Assembly (NCBI GenBank): GCA_928724745.1
Contig: CAKMXJ010000012.1
Location: 310,001 to 374,000 of the forward strand
Direction: 5' to 3'
Length of the DNA: 64,000 bases
From: Anthracocystis setariae
Taxonomy: Eukaryota; Basidiomycota; Ustilaginomycetes; Ustilaginales; Ustilaginaceae
Both the position numbers and the translations under genes were made by a program. Shown piece by piece: positions 9,837-18,809 of this stretch. Under the pieces are notes generated by a model. The model searched no databases and was not told the origin of the DNA. It saw only the letters and a program-made list of their open reading frames with translations. Each line of letters starts with the position of its first letter. Positions within the stretch are counted from its first letter, which is position 1.

Positions 9837-12800
9837 ATGGCGTCGCAGTCGGAGCTGCGTCGCTGGATCAGCGACCATAGCATCCGCTTTTTCGGCTTGT
9901 CGCAGTCATCCATCATCGACTTTATCCAAGTCTCGGCGTCATCCGCTTCGACTCCAACTGAGCTTTTCCAAAGCCTCACCTCTCTTGGGTTGCCTTCCAG
10001 CGACGAGGCGCGCTCTTTCGCCAACGAGCTCTACCAGCGTGTACCTCGGGCTAGTCAGAGTAAACCACGCAGTGCAACCTCCTCCACCCTCGACAAAAAG
10101 GACATCAAAGGTAACAAGAAGCGTTACGGGCTCTTGCTCGACGATGAAGGCGAAGAAGAGCTTGCCATCAAGCCAGAGAAGAAGAAGAGTAAGAAGAAAA
10201 GCGATTTACCTGCAGACGAGACTGAAGAAGCCCAAGGCGGAACATCCAGATCGCCTAGTGTGGAGAGATCAGCTTACGATGAATCCGAGTCGAACGAAGA
10301 ATCCCGCGAGCGCGCTCGTCTCCAAGATCTCGCCGAACGAGACGAATTTGCCCGGCGTATCCGGGACAAAGACAAGAGCAGCACTCGCAACATTGTAGAG
10401 GACCGCACTACGGCACGCCTGAATCCAGAAGCAGCTGCTCGTCGACTCTTGGCCGAAGACGACGAGGCTCGTTCCGCAGCGATGCCCAGTCTTCGTGACC
10501 GATCCAGACAGGAGTATCTTGCCAAGCGGGCTCAGCAACGCATCGAACTGCTGCGCCTCGAAATTCAGGATGAAGAGCGCTTCTTCAGTGGTATGAAGAT
10601 GACCAAGCGCGAACAGCGCGATCTAGAGTACAAGAAACAAGTGCTGCGTCTGGCTGAAGAACGAGCGGGTATCGACGATCGAGATACCGGTTACGTCATG
10701 CCCGAAGACTACATCACCGAACAGGGAAGGCTCGACACTGCCAAGAAGGAGCAAGCACTCTACCAAAGATACAACGATGCACGAGCCGAACGGTTGGCGC
10801 AGCAATCGCACGTCACCGACGCAGAGCAGTTTGAGAGGGAGCAGATCGACCGATCGCGCTACGTGCCCGAGCCTGTTAGCGAACAGGAGCTCGTGGAGCA
10901 GTATGACTATGTGTTTGACGAGTCACAAACAATCAAGTTCGTCGTTGAATCTCAGATGGCCGGCACCACCACCCCAAGCGCCAAAGACAAGCTTTTGCAA
11001 CAGCAGATCGATGAGGCCGAAACGAAAGCAGCCAAGATTCAAGCCACGCGCGAATCGCTCCCCGTCTATGCGCTGCGCCAAGAACTATTGGATGCCATTG
11101 ACGAGTACCAGGTGCTTATCGTTGTTGGTGAGACTGGCTCGGGAAAGACGACGCAATTGCCACAGTTCTTGCACGAGGCTGGATATACCAAGAATGGCAA
11201 AAAGGTGGGATGCACGCAACCGCGCCGAGTAGCAGCGATGAGTGTAGCGGCTCGTGTGGCCGAAGAGATGGGTGTACGACTCGGACGCGAGTGCGGCTAC
11301 AGCATCCGATTCGAGGACTGCACGTCCGACGACACGGTCATCAAGTACATGACGGACGGAATGCTGCTACGAGAGTTCCTGACCGAGCCCGATTTGAGCT
11401 CCTACTCGGCTCTGATCATCGATGAAGCACACGAACGAACGCTTAGCACCGATGTACTTTTCGGATTGGTCAAGGACATTGCGCGTTTTCGACCGGACCT
11501 CAAACTGCTCATCTCGAGTGCTACCCTCGATGCGGAAAAGTTCAGTGAATTCTTCGACGATGCCCCCATCTTCAACGTCCCTGGCCGTCGATATCCTGTT
11601 GATATTCACTACACGCCGCAGCCAGAAGCAAACTACTTGCACGCAGCAATCACGACCGTGTTTCAGATTCACACGACACAGCCGCGCGGCGACATCCTGG
11701 TCTTTCTCACGGGACAGGACGAGATCGATGCTGCTATGGAGAATCTGCAGGAGACGAGTCGGGCGTTGGGCAACAAGATTGCCGAGCTGATCGTGTGTCC
11801 GATCTATGCAAACTTGCCAAGCGAGATGCAGGCCAAGATCTTTGAGCCCACGCCCGAAGGTGCCAGGAAGGTGGTGCTTGCCACCAATATTGCCGAGACG
11901 TCCATCACGATCGATGGGGTTGTGTTTGTGATTGATCCGGGATTCGTCAAGCAAAACTCGTACAATCCGAGGACGGGGATGTCATCGTTGACCGTGGTGC
12001 CATGTTCCCGGGCGTCGGCGAATCAGCGAGCCGGTCGTGCTGGGCGAGTGGGTCCAGGCAAGTGTTTCCGCCTATTCACCAAGTGGGCGTTTAAAAATGA
12101 GATGGACGAGAACACAACTCCGGAAATCCAGAGAACGAATCTGGCCAACGTGGTGCTGCTGCTCAAGTCGCTTGGCATCAACGATCTGCTCAACTTTGAT
12201 TTCCTCGACCCTCCGCCCACAGACACGTTGGGGCGTTCGTTTGAACTGCTCTATGCGCTAGGGGCGCTGAACGATAAAGGCGAGCTCACCAAGCTTGGGC
12301 GTCGAATGGCCGAATTCCCCGTCGATCCGCAACTCTCGAAAGCCATCCTGGCGTCGGAAAAGTTCAGGTGTACCGAGGAGGTGTTGTCGATCGTGTCGAT
12401 GCTGTCTGAGTCGTCGGCGCTATTCTTCCGACCGAAGGACAAGAAGATGCATGCGGACCGAGCGAGGGCGGCGTTCGTGCGCACTGGCGGCGACCACTTT
12501 ACGCTGCTCAACGTGTGGGAACAATGGGTGCAGAGCAACTATGATCACACCTTCTGCATCGACAACTTTGTGCAGCCCAAAGTGCTGGCGAGGGTGCGAG
12601 ATGTACGAGATCAGCTGGCCGGGTTGTGCGAACGAGTCGAGCTGACGCCCGAGTCGAATGCGGATCCGTCGGATATCTCTGGCATCCAGAAGAGCATCCT
12701 TGCGGGCTACTTTATGAACACGGCTCGAATCCAGAAGGGCGGTGAGGCGTACCGCGCGATCAAGCAGAACACGACCATCCACGTTCATCCGTCAAGCTGT

Positions 12801-13022
12801 CTGTATAAGCAGATCCCGCAGCCGCCTTTCTTATGCTATTTCGAGCTGGTCGAAACGAGCAAGAACTTTATGCGCCAGGTGATGCAGATCAAGCCCGAGT
12901 GGCTGCTCGAGGTGGCCAAACACTATTTTAGCAAGGAAGAAGTGCAGGATGAGAGCAAGAAGAAGCATTACAAGGGGACGACGGCGAGCAAGGCGGACCT
13001 TGCGCCCAAACTCAAAGTTTAG
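9837..13022 (+). CDS. PRP2: Spliceosomal DEAH-box ATPase, Prp2/DHX16 type
   Basis: 1061 aa, close to the DHX16/Cdc28 length. The chosen start is ATG 9837 (MASQSELRRWISDHSIRFFG); 33 upstream codons stay open but contain no ATG. Domains: an N-terminal helical region with SIIDFI, a charged linker, and helicase motifs I GETGSGKTTQLPQ (about residue 430), II DEAHERTLSTD (about 528), III SATL and VI QRAGRAGR. These are followed by winged-helix, ratchet and OB-fold regions (FRLFTKWAF, then FMNTARIQKGGEAYRAIKQN). Prp2 uses ATP to remodel the activated spliceosome before the first splicing step. The N-terminal sequence and length favour Prp2/DHX16 over Prp16, Prp22 or Prp43. Single exon; convergent with the small secreted protein gene. 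Confidence 0.9.
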   Translation: MASQSELRRWISDHSIRFFGLSQSSIIDFIQVSASSASTPTELFQSLTSLGLPSSDEARSFANELYQRVPRASQSKPRSATSSTLDKKDIKGNKKRYGLLLDDEGEEELAIKPEKKKSKKKSDLPADETEEAQGGTSRSPSVERSAYDESESNEESRERARLQDLAERDEFARRIRDKDKSSTRNIVEDRTTARLNPEAAARRLLAEDDEARSAAMPSLRDRSRQEYLAKRAQQRIELLRLEIQDEERFFSGMKMTKREQRDLEYKKQVLRLAEERAGIDDRDTGYVMPEDYITEQGRLDTAKKEQALYQRYNDARAERLAQQSHVTDAEQFEREQIDRSRYVPEPVSEQELVEQYDYVFDESQTIKFVVESQMAGTTTPSAKDKLLQQQIDEAETKAAKIQATRESLPVYALRQELLDAIDEYQVLIVVGETGSGKTTQLPQFLHEAGYTKNGKKVGCTQPRRVAAMSVAARVAEEMGVRLGRECGYSIRFEDCTSDDTVIKYMTDGMLLREFLTEPDLSSYSALIIDEAHERTLSTDVLFGLVKDIARFRPDLKLLISSATLDAEKFSEFFDDAPIFNVPGRRYPVDIHYTPQPEANYLHAAITTVFQIHTTQPRGDILVFLTGQDEIDAAMENLQETSRALGNKIAELIVCPIYANLPSEMQAKIFEPTPEGARKVVLATNIAETSITIDGVVFVIDPGFVKQNSYNPRTGMSSLTVVPCSRASANQRAGRAGRVGPGKCFRLFTKWAFKNEMDENTTPEIQRTNLANVVLLLKSLGINDLLNFDFLDPPPTDTLGRSFELLYALGALNDKGELTKLGRRMAEFPVDPQLSKAILASEKFRCTEEVLSIVSMLSESSALFFRPKDKKMHADRARAAFVRTGGDHFTLLNVWEQWVQSNYDHTFCIDNFVQPKVLARVRDVRDQLAGLCERVELTPESNADPSDISGIQKSILAGYFMNTARIQKGGEAYRAIKQNTTIHVHPSSCLYKQIPQPPFLCYFELVETSKNFMRQVMQIKPEWLLEVAKHYFSKEEVQDESKKKHYKGTTASKADLAPKLKV

Positions 13023-13103
13023 GATTCAGCCCTATCTCAATACCAGTCAAAAGCATGTGTGTCAGATACAGTGCGATTTCTCGAAGAACAAGGCTAGGGA
13101 GCA

Positions 13104-13454
13104 TCAAGTGGTGGACAGGTCGATGTGTCTGCCTTGGTGGATGTTGCAGGCCTGTTTGAGCACTCGGTGGCCTTCGGCTTCGGTTGCCTGCTGGCCTAGG
13201 TCGCAGGTCAAGATCTTGCCGCCGCCTGAGGGATGGGTGCCCGCGTCTTTGCAGGACATTTTGCCCGAGGCGACGAGGGCGGATGACACGATGTCCGCGG
13301 TAGCCTTAGAGGGGGCGGCCGAAAGGTCGCAACGTACCGACTTGGTTTCGCCGAGCTTGAGGATGACGCTCGACATGGGCATGGGCGCTGAAGCGACCAC
13401 AGTGGCCAGCAGGAGGATAGTGAAGAGAGGATTGACGAGCGCGAGTGACTTCAT
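13104..13454 (-). CDS. Small secreted cysteine-containing protein
   Basis: 116 aa from ATG 13454; the open frame extends upstream to 13559 but the signal peptide begins at this Met. MKSLALVNPLF plus a Leu/Ala-rich core ending ATVVASA is a good signal peptide, with cleavage expected before PMPMSS. The mature part is about 93 aa with four cysteines (C42, C68, C84, C103), enough for two disulfides. No domain is recognised. Size, secretion signal and even cysteine number are those of a candidate smut effector or apoplastic protein, but nothing shows a role in infection. Convergent with the helicase gene, 80 bp away. Confidence 0.65.
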   Translation of the reverse strand: MKSLALVNPLFTILLLATVVASAPMPMSSVILKLGETKSVRCDLSAAPSKATADIVSSALVASGKMSCKDAGTHPSGGGKILTCDLGQQATEAEGHRVLKQACNIHQGRHIDLSTT

Positions 13455-14215
13455 TTTTCTAAAGAGAGGGAAAAGGGAGGAAGTGTAAGTCCGCATGATG
13501 AATGGAGAAGGTAGCAGGGACGTTTCGACGAGACTCACGAGTATAGAGACAAGGATCAATGATCGCAGATCGTCAACAAACGATCAGAAGAGGAGTCAAA
13601 ACCAATTCGTCGAGGATGCAGGAGCGGAAGAGGAGGGGTCTTATACCCTTTGATTCGTTTAAGCGCAGTAGGCGTGCCCTTGAGCCCCTTCGGATCCCAC
13701 CAACACACAAACATCCCTCCCACCCAATTTGCCAGCGCTGGCTGATTGCTGACCTGTGTCTTGATGAAGGCGCTTGCCGACGGACCCGCCGATGAGGCTG
13801 TGAGAGCAACCGTTGAACCCTTCTCCGATGGTTCGAGCGATTCACACGCGATTGAAGGACTCATTCGAAAAGGCCGTAGGTGGCTTATCACCATAGCCGC
13901 AAAAAGCGAGTCAGCGTCTTGAGCTTAGCGACTGTCTAGCGTGAAGGTCACAGAGCTCAGCAACTCAGTTGTTCGCGATGGGTGAGAATGAAGTGCATCG
14001 AAATTGTGATTTCATCGGGAGACCCGAGTGGTTTCCGCACCACCATCCCCGTTCTGCGGAAAGGCCGCGAGACCTTGGTGGTAGCCTGTCCGTGACACTT
14101 CCATCGCCCGTGTCGTGGATTCGACGTCAAGGCTGACATGTATTGAAGTGATCGCTGCGTCAGTGTGGTTTTGCACATCCTGCCGTTTCTGAGTGACAAG
14201 TGGTCTTGGTCGACT
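13455..14215. other. Intergenic region
   Basis: Presumed promoter of the small secreted protein gene and 3' flank of the SND2 gene. Short open frames on both strands have no recognisable protein character. Confidence 0.5.
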
Positions 14216-15035
14216 TTAGCGTTTGCGCATCTGGACTCGAGGATCACCCTTGGCCGCCCGGGCTTGCAGCTTCTGCTGACGCTTCGACATGGTCTCTGCG
14301 CCCTGCTGCTGTTGCGATCCTGTACCAGCGCCTTGTGCGCCGTTCCCCTTGAGCAGGCCTTGAAGCGATGCGAACGGGCTTTGACCACGGAAGAGGTATG
14401 GGAGCAGGATCTTCTGGTAGATCACGTAGCCGCCGTAGGCGGGGATCTTCATGAGCGGAAAAAGCCAGAAGCAAGACAGTCAGAACCACAGCTCACTGAC
14501 GCATGCAGAGAAAGAGGATAGGGATGCTGCTTACGATGAGATACAAGTACCAGAATTTGGACCAAAGCAACGAAGCGAGCTGGACAAACCAAGTCACGTA
14601 GATGATGTCAAACATGTACCTGCGAGCAGCGTCGAAAAATCAGAGAGCAGATGAGTCAGTACATGCTGGTCTATCGCGAATGTAGAGGCCAACCAACAGT
14701 CAACCTACTGTGTGAGTCCGCTCTGCTGCAAATCGTTGCCCTGCGCAGCCATGCCTTGAAGCGTCATCCAGAGAGTTACGGCGATTGCCTCGGAAGCGAC
14801 ATAGCCGAAGATGGTACTCTTGGTGACGCTGGATCGGAAGAGCCAGAATCGGACCACGAGGTAGACCGTGTTCGTTGCGAGAAACCCGTTGCGAAGGAGG
14901 TTGAGGAGAAAGGTGTTGCCGGAAGCAGTCTTCTTTGCGCTGCCTCTCGCCTGGTCAAAGAGAAGAGTTGCCGATTTCACATTCGTCAGTGTTGTCTTGC
15001 TGACTCGAATCTTGCGGCATCCCAGTACATACCAT
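14216..15035 (-). CDS. SND2: SND2/TMEM208-like ER membrane protein
   Basis: Four exons, complement join(14216..14446,14535..14619,14709..14950,15033..15035), 186 aa. Exon 1 contributes only the ATG, followed at once by donor GTATGT. The acceptor CAG then gives ARGSAKKTASGNTF. Donors GTAGGT and GTAAGC and acceptors CAG and AAG join the other exons in frame. The product has a short basic N terminus, two hydrophobic hairpins (LLNLLRNGFLATNTVYLVVRF; YMFDIIYVTWFVQLASLLW), the conserved IPAYGGYVIYQKILLPYL and a basic tail ending QMRKR. Snd2/TMEM208 acts in SRP-independent targeting of membrane proteins to the ER. The introns are 82, 89 and 88 nt. Confidence 0.82.
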
Positions 15036-15678
15036 GGTTGCGTTGCTTATCCAGAGAGCTTTCGTTGAGTCAAGTGAGATGTGATGGAAGGGAGGACAAT
15101 TGGATTCCAGTGGGATATGCGTCGGAATTCTGATTCGCCGGCGATTTCCCGCTGCCACTTGTGCAGAATGCGGAGTTTGCTCGCTGTTGCCGACTTGCGC
15201 TTCGCGGCGTCCTTGCAACGGTTGCGTCAAGCTGCAACCATACCTGACTTGACCCTCTCTGGTCCTATGCATCGCATCGTTCAAGTCAGTCTGGCTTCAT
15301 GGCAGCCTTGAGCTATCGCTTTTAAGAAATAGTGTCCATTGCGATCACATATACAAACAGGAGAGAATACGTAAGAGCTTCAACAGTAAGCTTGGCCGTA
15401 ACATCAAGGCAGGTGAGCTGGAAAACGGAGAGCGACTTCGGACAAGTGGCTTTACCCGAAAGAGTGCCTGTCGACAAAGGTTGCAGAAAAGTGAGTGTGT
15501 ATCACGTCAACGCGATCTGCTTTAGAGTGAGATCTCTGTGCGCCCGGCGGAGCACCAAGGAACGATCGTTCGGCATACAGCCGATGACAGTCTATAAATG
15601 AAATTGTCGCGATAGCTGGCGATGAAGCCAGCGCCATCTTTTGCCCCTCCCGTCGTTCCGTACCACGCGTTCAGTCCC
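15036..15678. other. Intergenic region
   Basis: Contains the SND2 promoter and leader and the 3' flank of the GPI protein gene; both genes are on the minus strand. No further gene or repeat seen. Confidence 0.5.
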
Positions 15679-16239
15679 TTAGAGCAAGACCCAAATCCCG
15701 GCACCAAGAGCGATGATACTAGCCATTGCAGCCGCAAACGAGGAACGGAGCACCTGTGCGGCACTGACCACATGACTGTCGTTGGGACCAGCAGCGGCGG
15801 TGCCAGTTGCACCGGAAGCCCCAGCAGGAACGGGAGCTTGGGCGGTGCCTGCCAAGTAGCCTGTGGATGGGACAGTAGCGATTGGAAACGTGGAAGGAGT
15901 GGATGTGGTGGTGGAAGAAGTGACGTTGGTGGTGCTGGTAATGTTGACACTCCTGGAGCCTGAGCCCGATGGAGCTGCTGAGCCTGAGGATTGCGGTGCA
16001 TTTGTCGCTGTTCGATGGTCAAACAAAGGGAGGCAAAGCAAGAGCAAGCGTCAGCAATGCTGAACATAGCAAGGAACGATCCTTTACGCTCAAGACATAC
16101 CTGACACGCTTGAAGCGGAGGCGCTTGTGCCCGAGGCTGCTTGTGTCGATGTGACGCTGTTCTGTGCTTCAACAGCGGCGCAAAGGACTAGGAGAGCAAG
16201 TGCGAGGCACTGCAACGAGACGGCTCGCTGAACCTTCAT
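15679..16239 (-). CDS. GPI-anchored Ser/Thr-rich cell-surface protein
   Basis: Two exons, complement join(15679..16007,16101..16239), 155 aa. Exon 1 begins MKVQRAVSLQ with a Leu/Ala core ending AAVEA, a clear signal peptide. The donor GTATGT (16100) and acceptor ACAG (to 16008) join in frame over a 93-base intron. The mature protein is almost entirely Ser, Thr, Ala, Gly and Pro with N-glycosylation sites (NIT, NVT). It ends in a hydrophobic GPI-attachment signal (FAAAMASIIALGAGIWVLL). Low-complexity O-glycosylated wall proteins of this kind are common in fungi. No catalytic domain is visible. Confidence 0.72.
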
Positions 16240-16911
16240 GGTCAACTACGAGGAACGAGTGCGGGTCGCAAAAGCAAAGATAGACGATGAAATCAGAGCT
16301 TGCTTTCTGGACTAGTTGGGTGGCTCTGCGATGTGTGTGTGTGTGTGTGTGTGTGTGTGTTCGTGAGTGAGAGATGATGGGCTAGATGACAGTGAAGAGA
16401 AATCAAGTGTTGAGCAGCTGTCAGGGTTACTTACGGTTTGATGCATGCTTGCAACGGAACTCGGCTTGGGCGCTCGTGAGGCGAGGACGGCAACAATCAC
16501 AAATGCAAAAAAAGAGGGGCCAGCGTGGCTACACCAAAATTTCCAACGCGCGAGACTCGATGATTCAGTGTTGTTGCTGTGAGAGCAAAGTTGAGAAAGG
16601 GTTCGAAAATCGACTCGACAAATTTGGAAGTCCTGAGAAAAAAAATGTTACTCCGTTATTGCTAACAAATTTTCTTCACCTTTGAGAACCCGGGCAAATG
16701 CATGGTCGCTGATTCGCCGATGGAGGGCTTCGGAAGATGCGATAACTTTTTGCGATAAAAATGGCGCGCCCCCGACTCGGCACAAAATGACTCGGAAGCT
16801 GTTTGCCAGACCAGGGTCGCAACAACGCATGCGCCAACTTTGGTATCACTTGCTTCCGCGCTACATTGTTGGTCGTCCGTCTTAGTCGTACCCGCTCAAC
16901 GTCACAAAACC
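16240..16911. other. Divergent promoter region, GPI protein / ILV3
   Basis: Separates the GPI protein gene (-) from ILV3 (+). Holds the TG microsatellite at 16332-16360; otherwise no feature seen. Confidence 0.5.
16332..16360. repeat. (TG)n dinucleotide microsatellite
   Basis: About 29 bases of uninterrupted TG repeat, roughly 95 bp upstream of the GPI protein start. Confidence 0.95.
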
Positions 16912-18738
16912 ATGCTGCGATCCGCTCTCGGCTCCTCGGGCTCCCTCCTTCGCGGCAGCCTTTCGGCTCGTCGCAGCCTCTCCACCTCAACCGCCCTCAA
17001 TGCTGAGCGAGCTCCTCCAGGTGCACTCAACAAGTACTCGCGCATCATCACCCGCCCCAAGGACCAGGGCGCCTCCCAGGCCATGCTTTACGCCACCGAA
17101 GGCATTCAGAACGACGAAGACCTTACACGTGCCATGGTCGGTATCGGTTCCATCTGGTACGAGGGTAACCCGTGCAACTCCCATCTCCTCGCCATCTCGC
17201 AGCGCGTCAAAAAGTCCGTCCAGGACGCCGGTCTCACCGGCTACCAGTTCGGTGCCGTCGGGGTTTCGGATGGTATCTCGATGGGCACCGATGCCATGTC
17301 CTACTCGCTCCCCTCGCGCGATCTGATTGCCGACTCGGTCGAGTCCGCTTGCGGTGGACACTGGCTTGACGGTGCCGTCGTCATCCCTGGTTGTGACAAG
17401 AACATGCCTGGTGTTCTCATGGCTCTCGGTCGTCTCAACCGCCCTGGTATCATGCTGTACGGTGGAACCATCCGACCAGGAGCATGTGCCAGCATCGACG
17501 GCACTCTTGACATTGTTTCCGCTTTTCAGTCGTACGGCCAGTACCTTGCCAACGGTGGTACCCCCGACGCCGAGAAGATCCGCTACGACACTGTCCGCAA
17601 CGCCTGTCCCGGTCCTGGCGCCTGTGGTGGTATGTACACAGCCAACACCATGGCCTCGTGTGCCGAGGCTCTCGGTATGACCCTCCCAGGTAGCTCCTCC
17701 TTCCCTGCCGAATACCCTGAAAAGATCGCCGAGGCCGAGAGCATGGGTGCTGCCATGCGTCTCGTTCTCGAAAAGGACATCAAGCCGCGCGACATCATGA
17801 CTCGCGACGCCTTTGAAGATGCCATCGCCCTCACCATGGTCCTCGGTGGAAGCACCAACGCCGTCCTCCACCTGATCGCCATCGCCCACTCGGTGGGGAT
17901 CGAGCTCAACATTGACGAATTTCAGCGCATCGCAGACAAGACACCCTTCCTGGCCGACCTCAAGCCTTCGGGCAAATACGTCATGGAAGACGTCCATTCC
18001 AAGCTCGGTGGTATCCCTACCATCATTCAATACTGCATCGAGAACAAACTCATGAAGGGCCAACACATGACGGTCACCGGACGCACTCTCGCCGAGAACG
18101 TCGACCGATGGACTCACCAGCGCGGCAAGCTCCCTGCTGGCCAAGATGTACTGCGTCCCGTAGACAAGCCTCTCAAGTCGACCGGTCACATTCGCATCCT
18201 CAAAGGCAACCTTGCCCCTGGCGGTGCGGTGGCCAAGATCACCGGCAAGGAAGGTCTTTCCTTCACGGGCAAGGCACGTGTCTTCGACACCGAAGACGCC
18301 ATGGTTGCCGCCGTCGAGAAGGGCGAAATCAAGAAGGGTGAGAAGACGGTCATCGTTTTGCGATACAAGGGTCCCAAGGGTGGGCCGGGTATGCCTGAGA
18401 TGCTCAAGCCGACCTCGCTCATCATGGGCGCCGGGCTTGGACAGGATGTGGCCTGCTTGACCGACGGGCGATTCTCCGGTGGCAGCCACGGTTTCGTCAT
18501 CGGTCACGTCGTGCCAGAGGCCCAGGTGGGGGGTCCCATTGGTCTGGTCCAGGACGGAGATGTCATTAGCATCGATGCCGAGACGAATACGCTGCAACTC
18601 GTCGGGGTCTCTGAAGCGGATCTCGAGAAACGCCGTCAGGGTTGGTCCCCGCTTCCACTCAAGCCCAAATCAGGTCACTTGCTCAAGTTTGTTCGCAACG
18701 TCTCGGACGCTTCCAGAGGCTGTATCACCGACCCTTGA
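16912..18738 (+). CDS. ILV3: Dihydroxy-acid dehydratase, mitochondrial
   Basis: 608 aa, single exon. Start at ATG 16912 ([17 protein letters not shown]), which opens an Arg/Ser-rich mitochondrial presequence of about 30 residues; 24 upstream codons are open but lack ATG. IlvD/Edd family signatures are intact: [39 protein letters not shown] (the cysteines that hold the Fe-S cluster), [18 protein letters not shown], and the C-terminal [17 protein letters not shown] and [10 protein letters not shown]. The enzyme converts dihydroxy-isovalerate and dihydroxy-methylvalerate to the 2-oxo acids in valine and isoleucine synthesis. It is convergent with the tRNA dehydratase gene, 71 bp away. The base pattern leaves a long antisense open frame that is not a gene. 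Confidence 0.97.
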   Translation: MLRSALGSSGSLLRGSLSARRSLSTSTALNAERAPPGALNKYSRIITRPKDQGASQAMLYATEGIQNDEDLTRAMVGIGSIWYEGNPCNSHLLAISQRVKKSVQDAGLTGYQFGAVGVSDGISMGTDAMSYSLPSRDLIADSVESACGGHWLDGAVVIPGCDKNMPGVLMALGRLNRPGIMLYGGTIRPGACASIDGTLDIVSAFQSYGQYLANGGTPDAEKIRYDTVRNACPGPGACGGMYTANTMASCAEALGMTLPGSSSFPAEYPEKIAEAESMGAAMRLVLEKDIKPRDIMTRDAFEDAIALTMVLGGSTNAVLHLIAIAHSVGIELNIDEFQRIADKTPFLADLKPSGKYVMEDVHSKLGGIPTIIQYCIENKLMKGQHMTVTGRTLAENVDRWTHQRGKLPAGQDVLRPVDKPLKSTGHIRILKGNLAPGGAVAKITGKEGLSFTGKARVFDTEDAMVAAVEKGEIKKGEKTVIVLRYKGPKGGPGMPEMLKPTSLIMGAGLGQDVACLTDGRFSGGSHGFVIGHVVPEAQVGGPIGLVQDGDVISIDAETNTLQLVGVSEADLEKRRQGWSPLPLKPKSGHLLKFVRNVSDASRGCITDP

Positions 18739-18809
18739 ATGTCATTTTATGGATCCTCTTTCTATACACCCATGAATCTCTTCTTTCTGCAAAATGTGAT
18801 AGGAATGGC

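Noticed and set aside
16987..18597. 536-codon open frame antisense to ILV3
   Set aside because: ILV3 on the plus strand is certain; the antisense frame is a by-product of its codon bias and has no recognisable protein.
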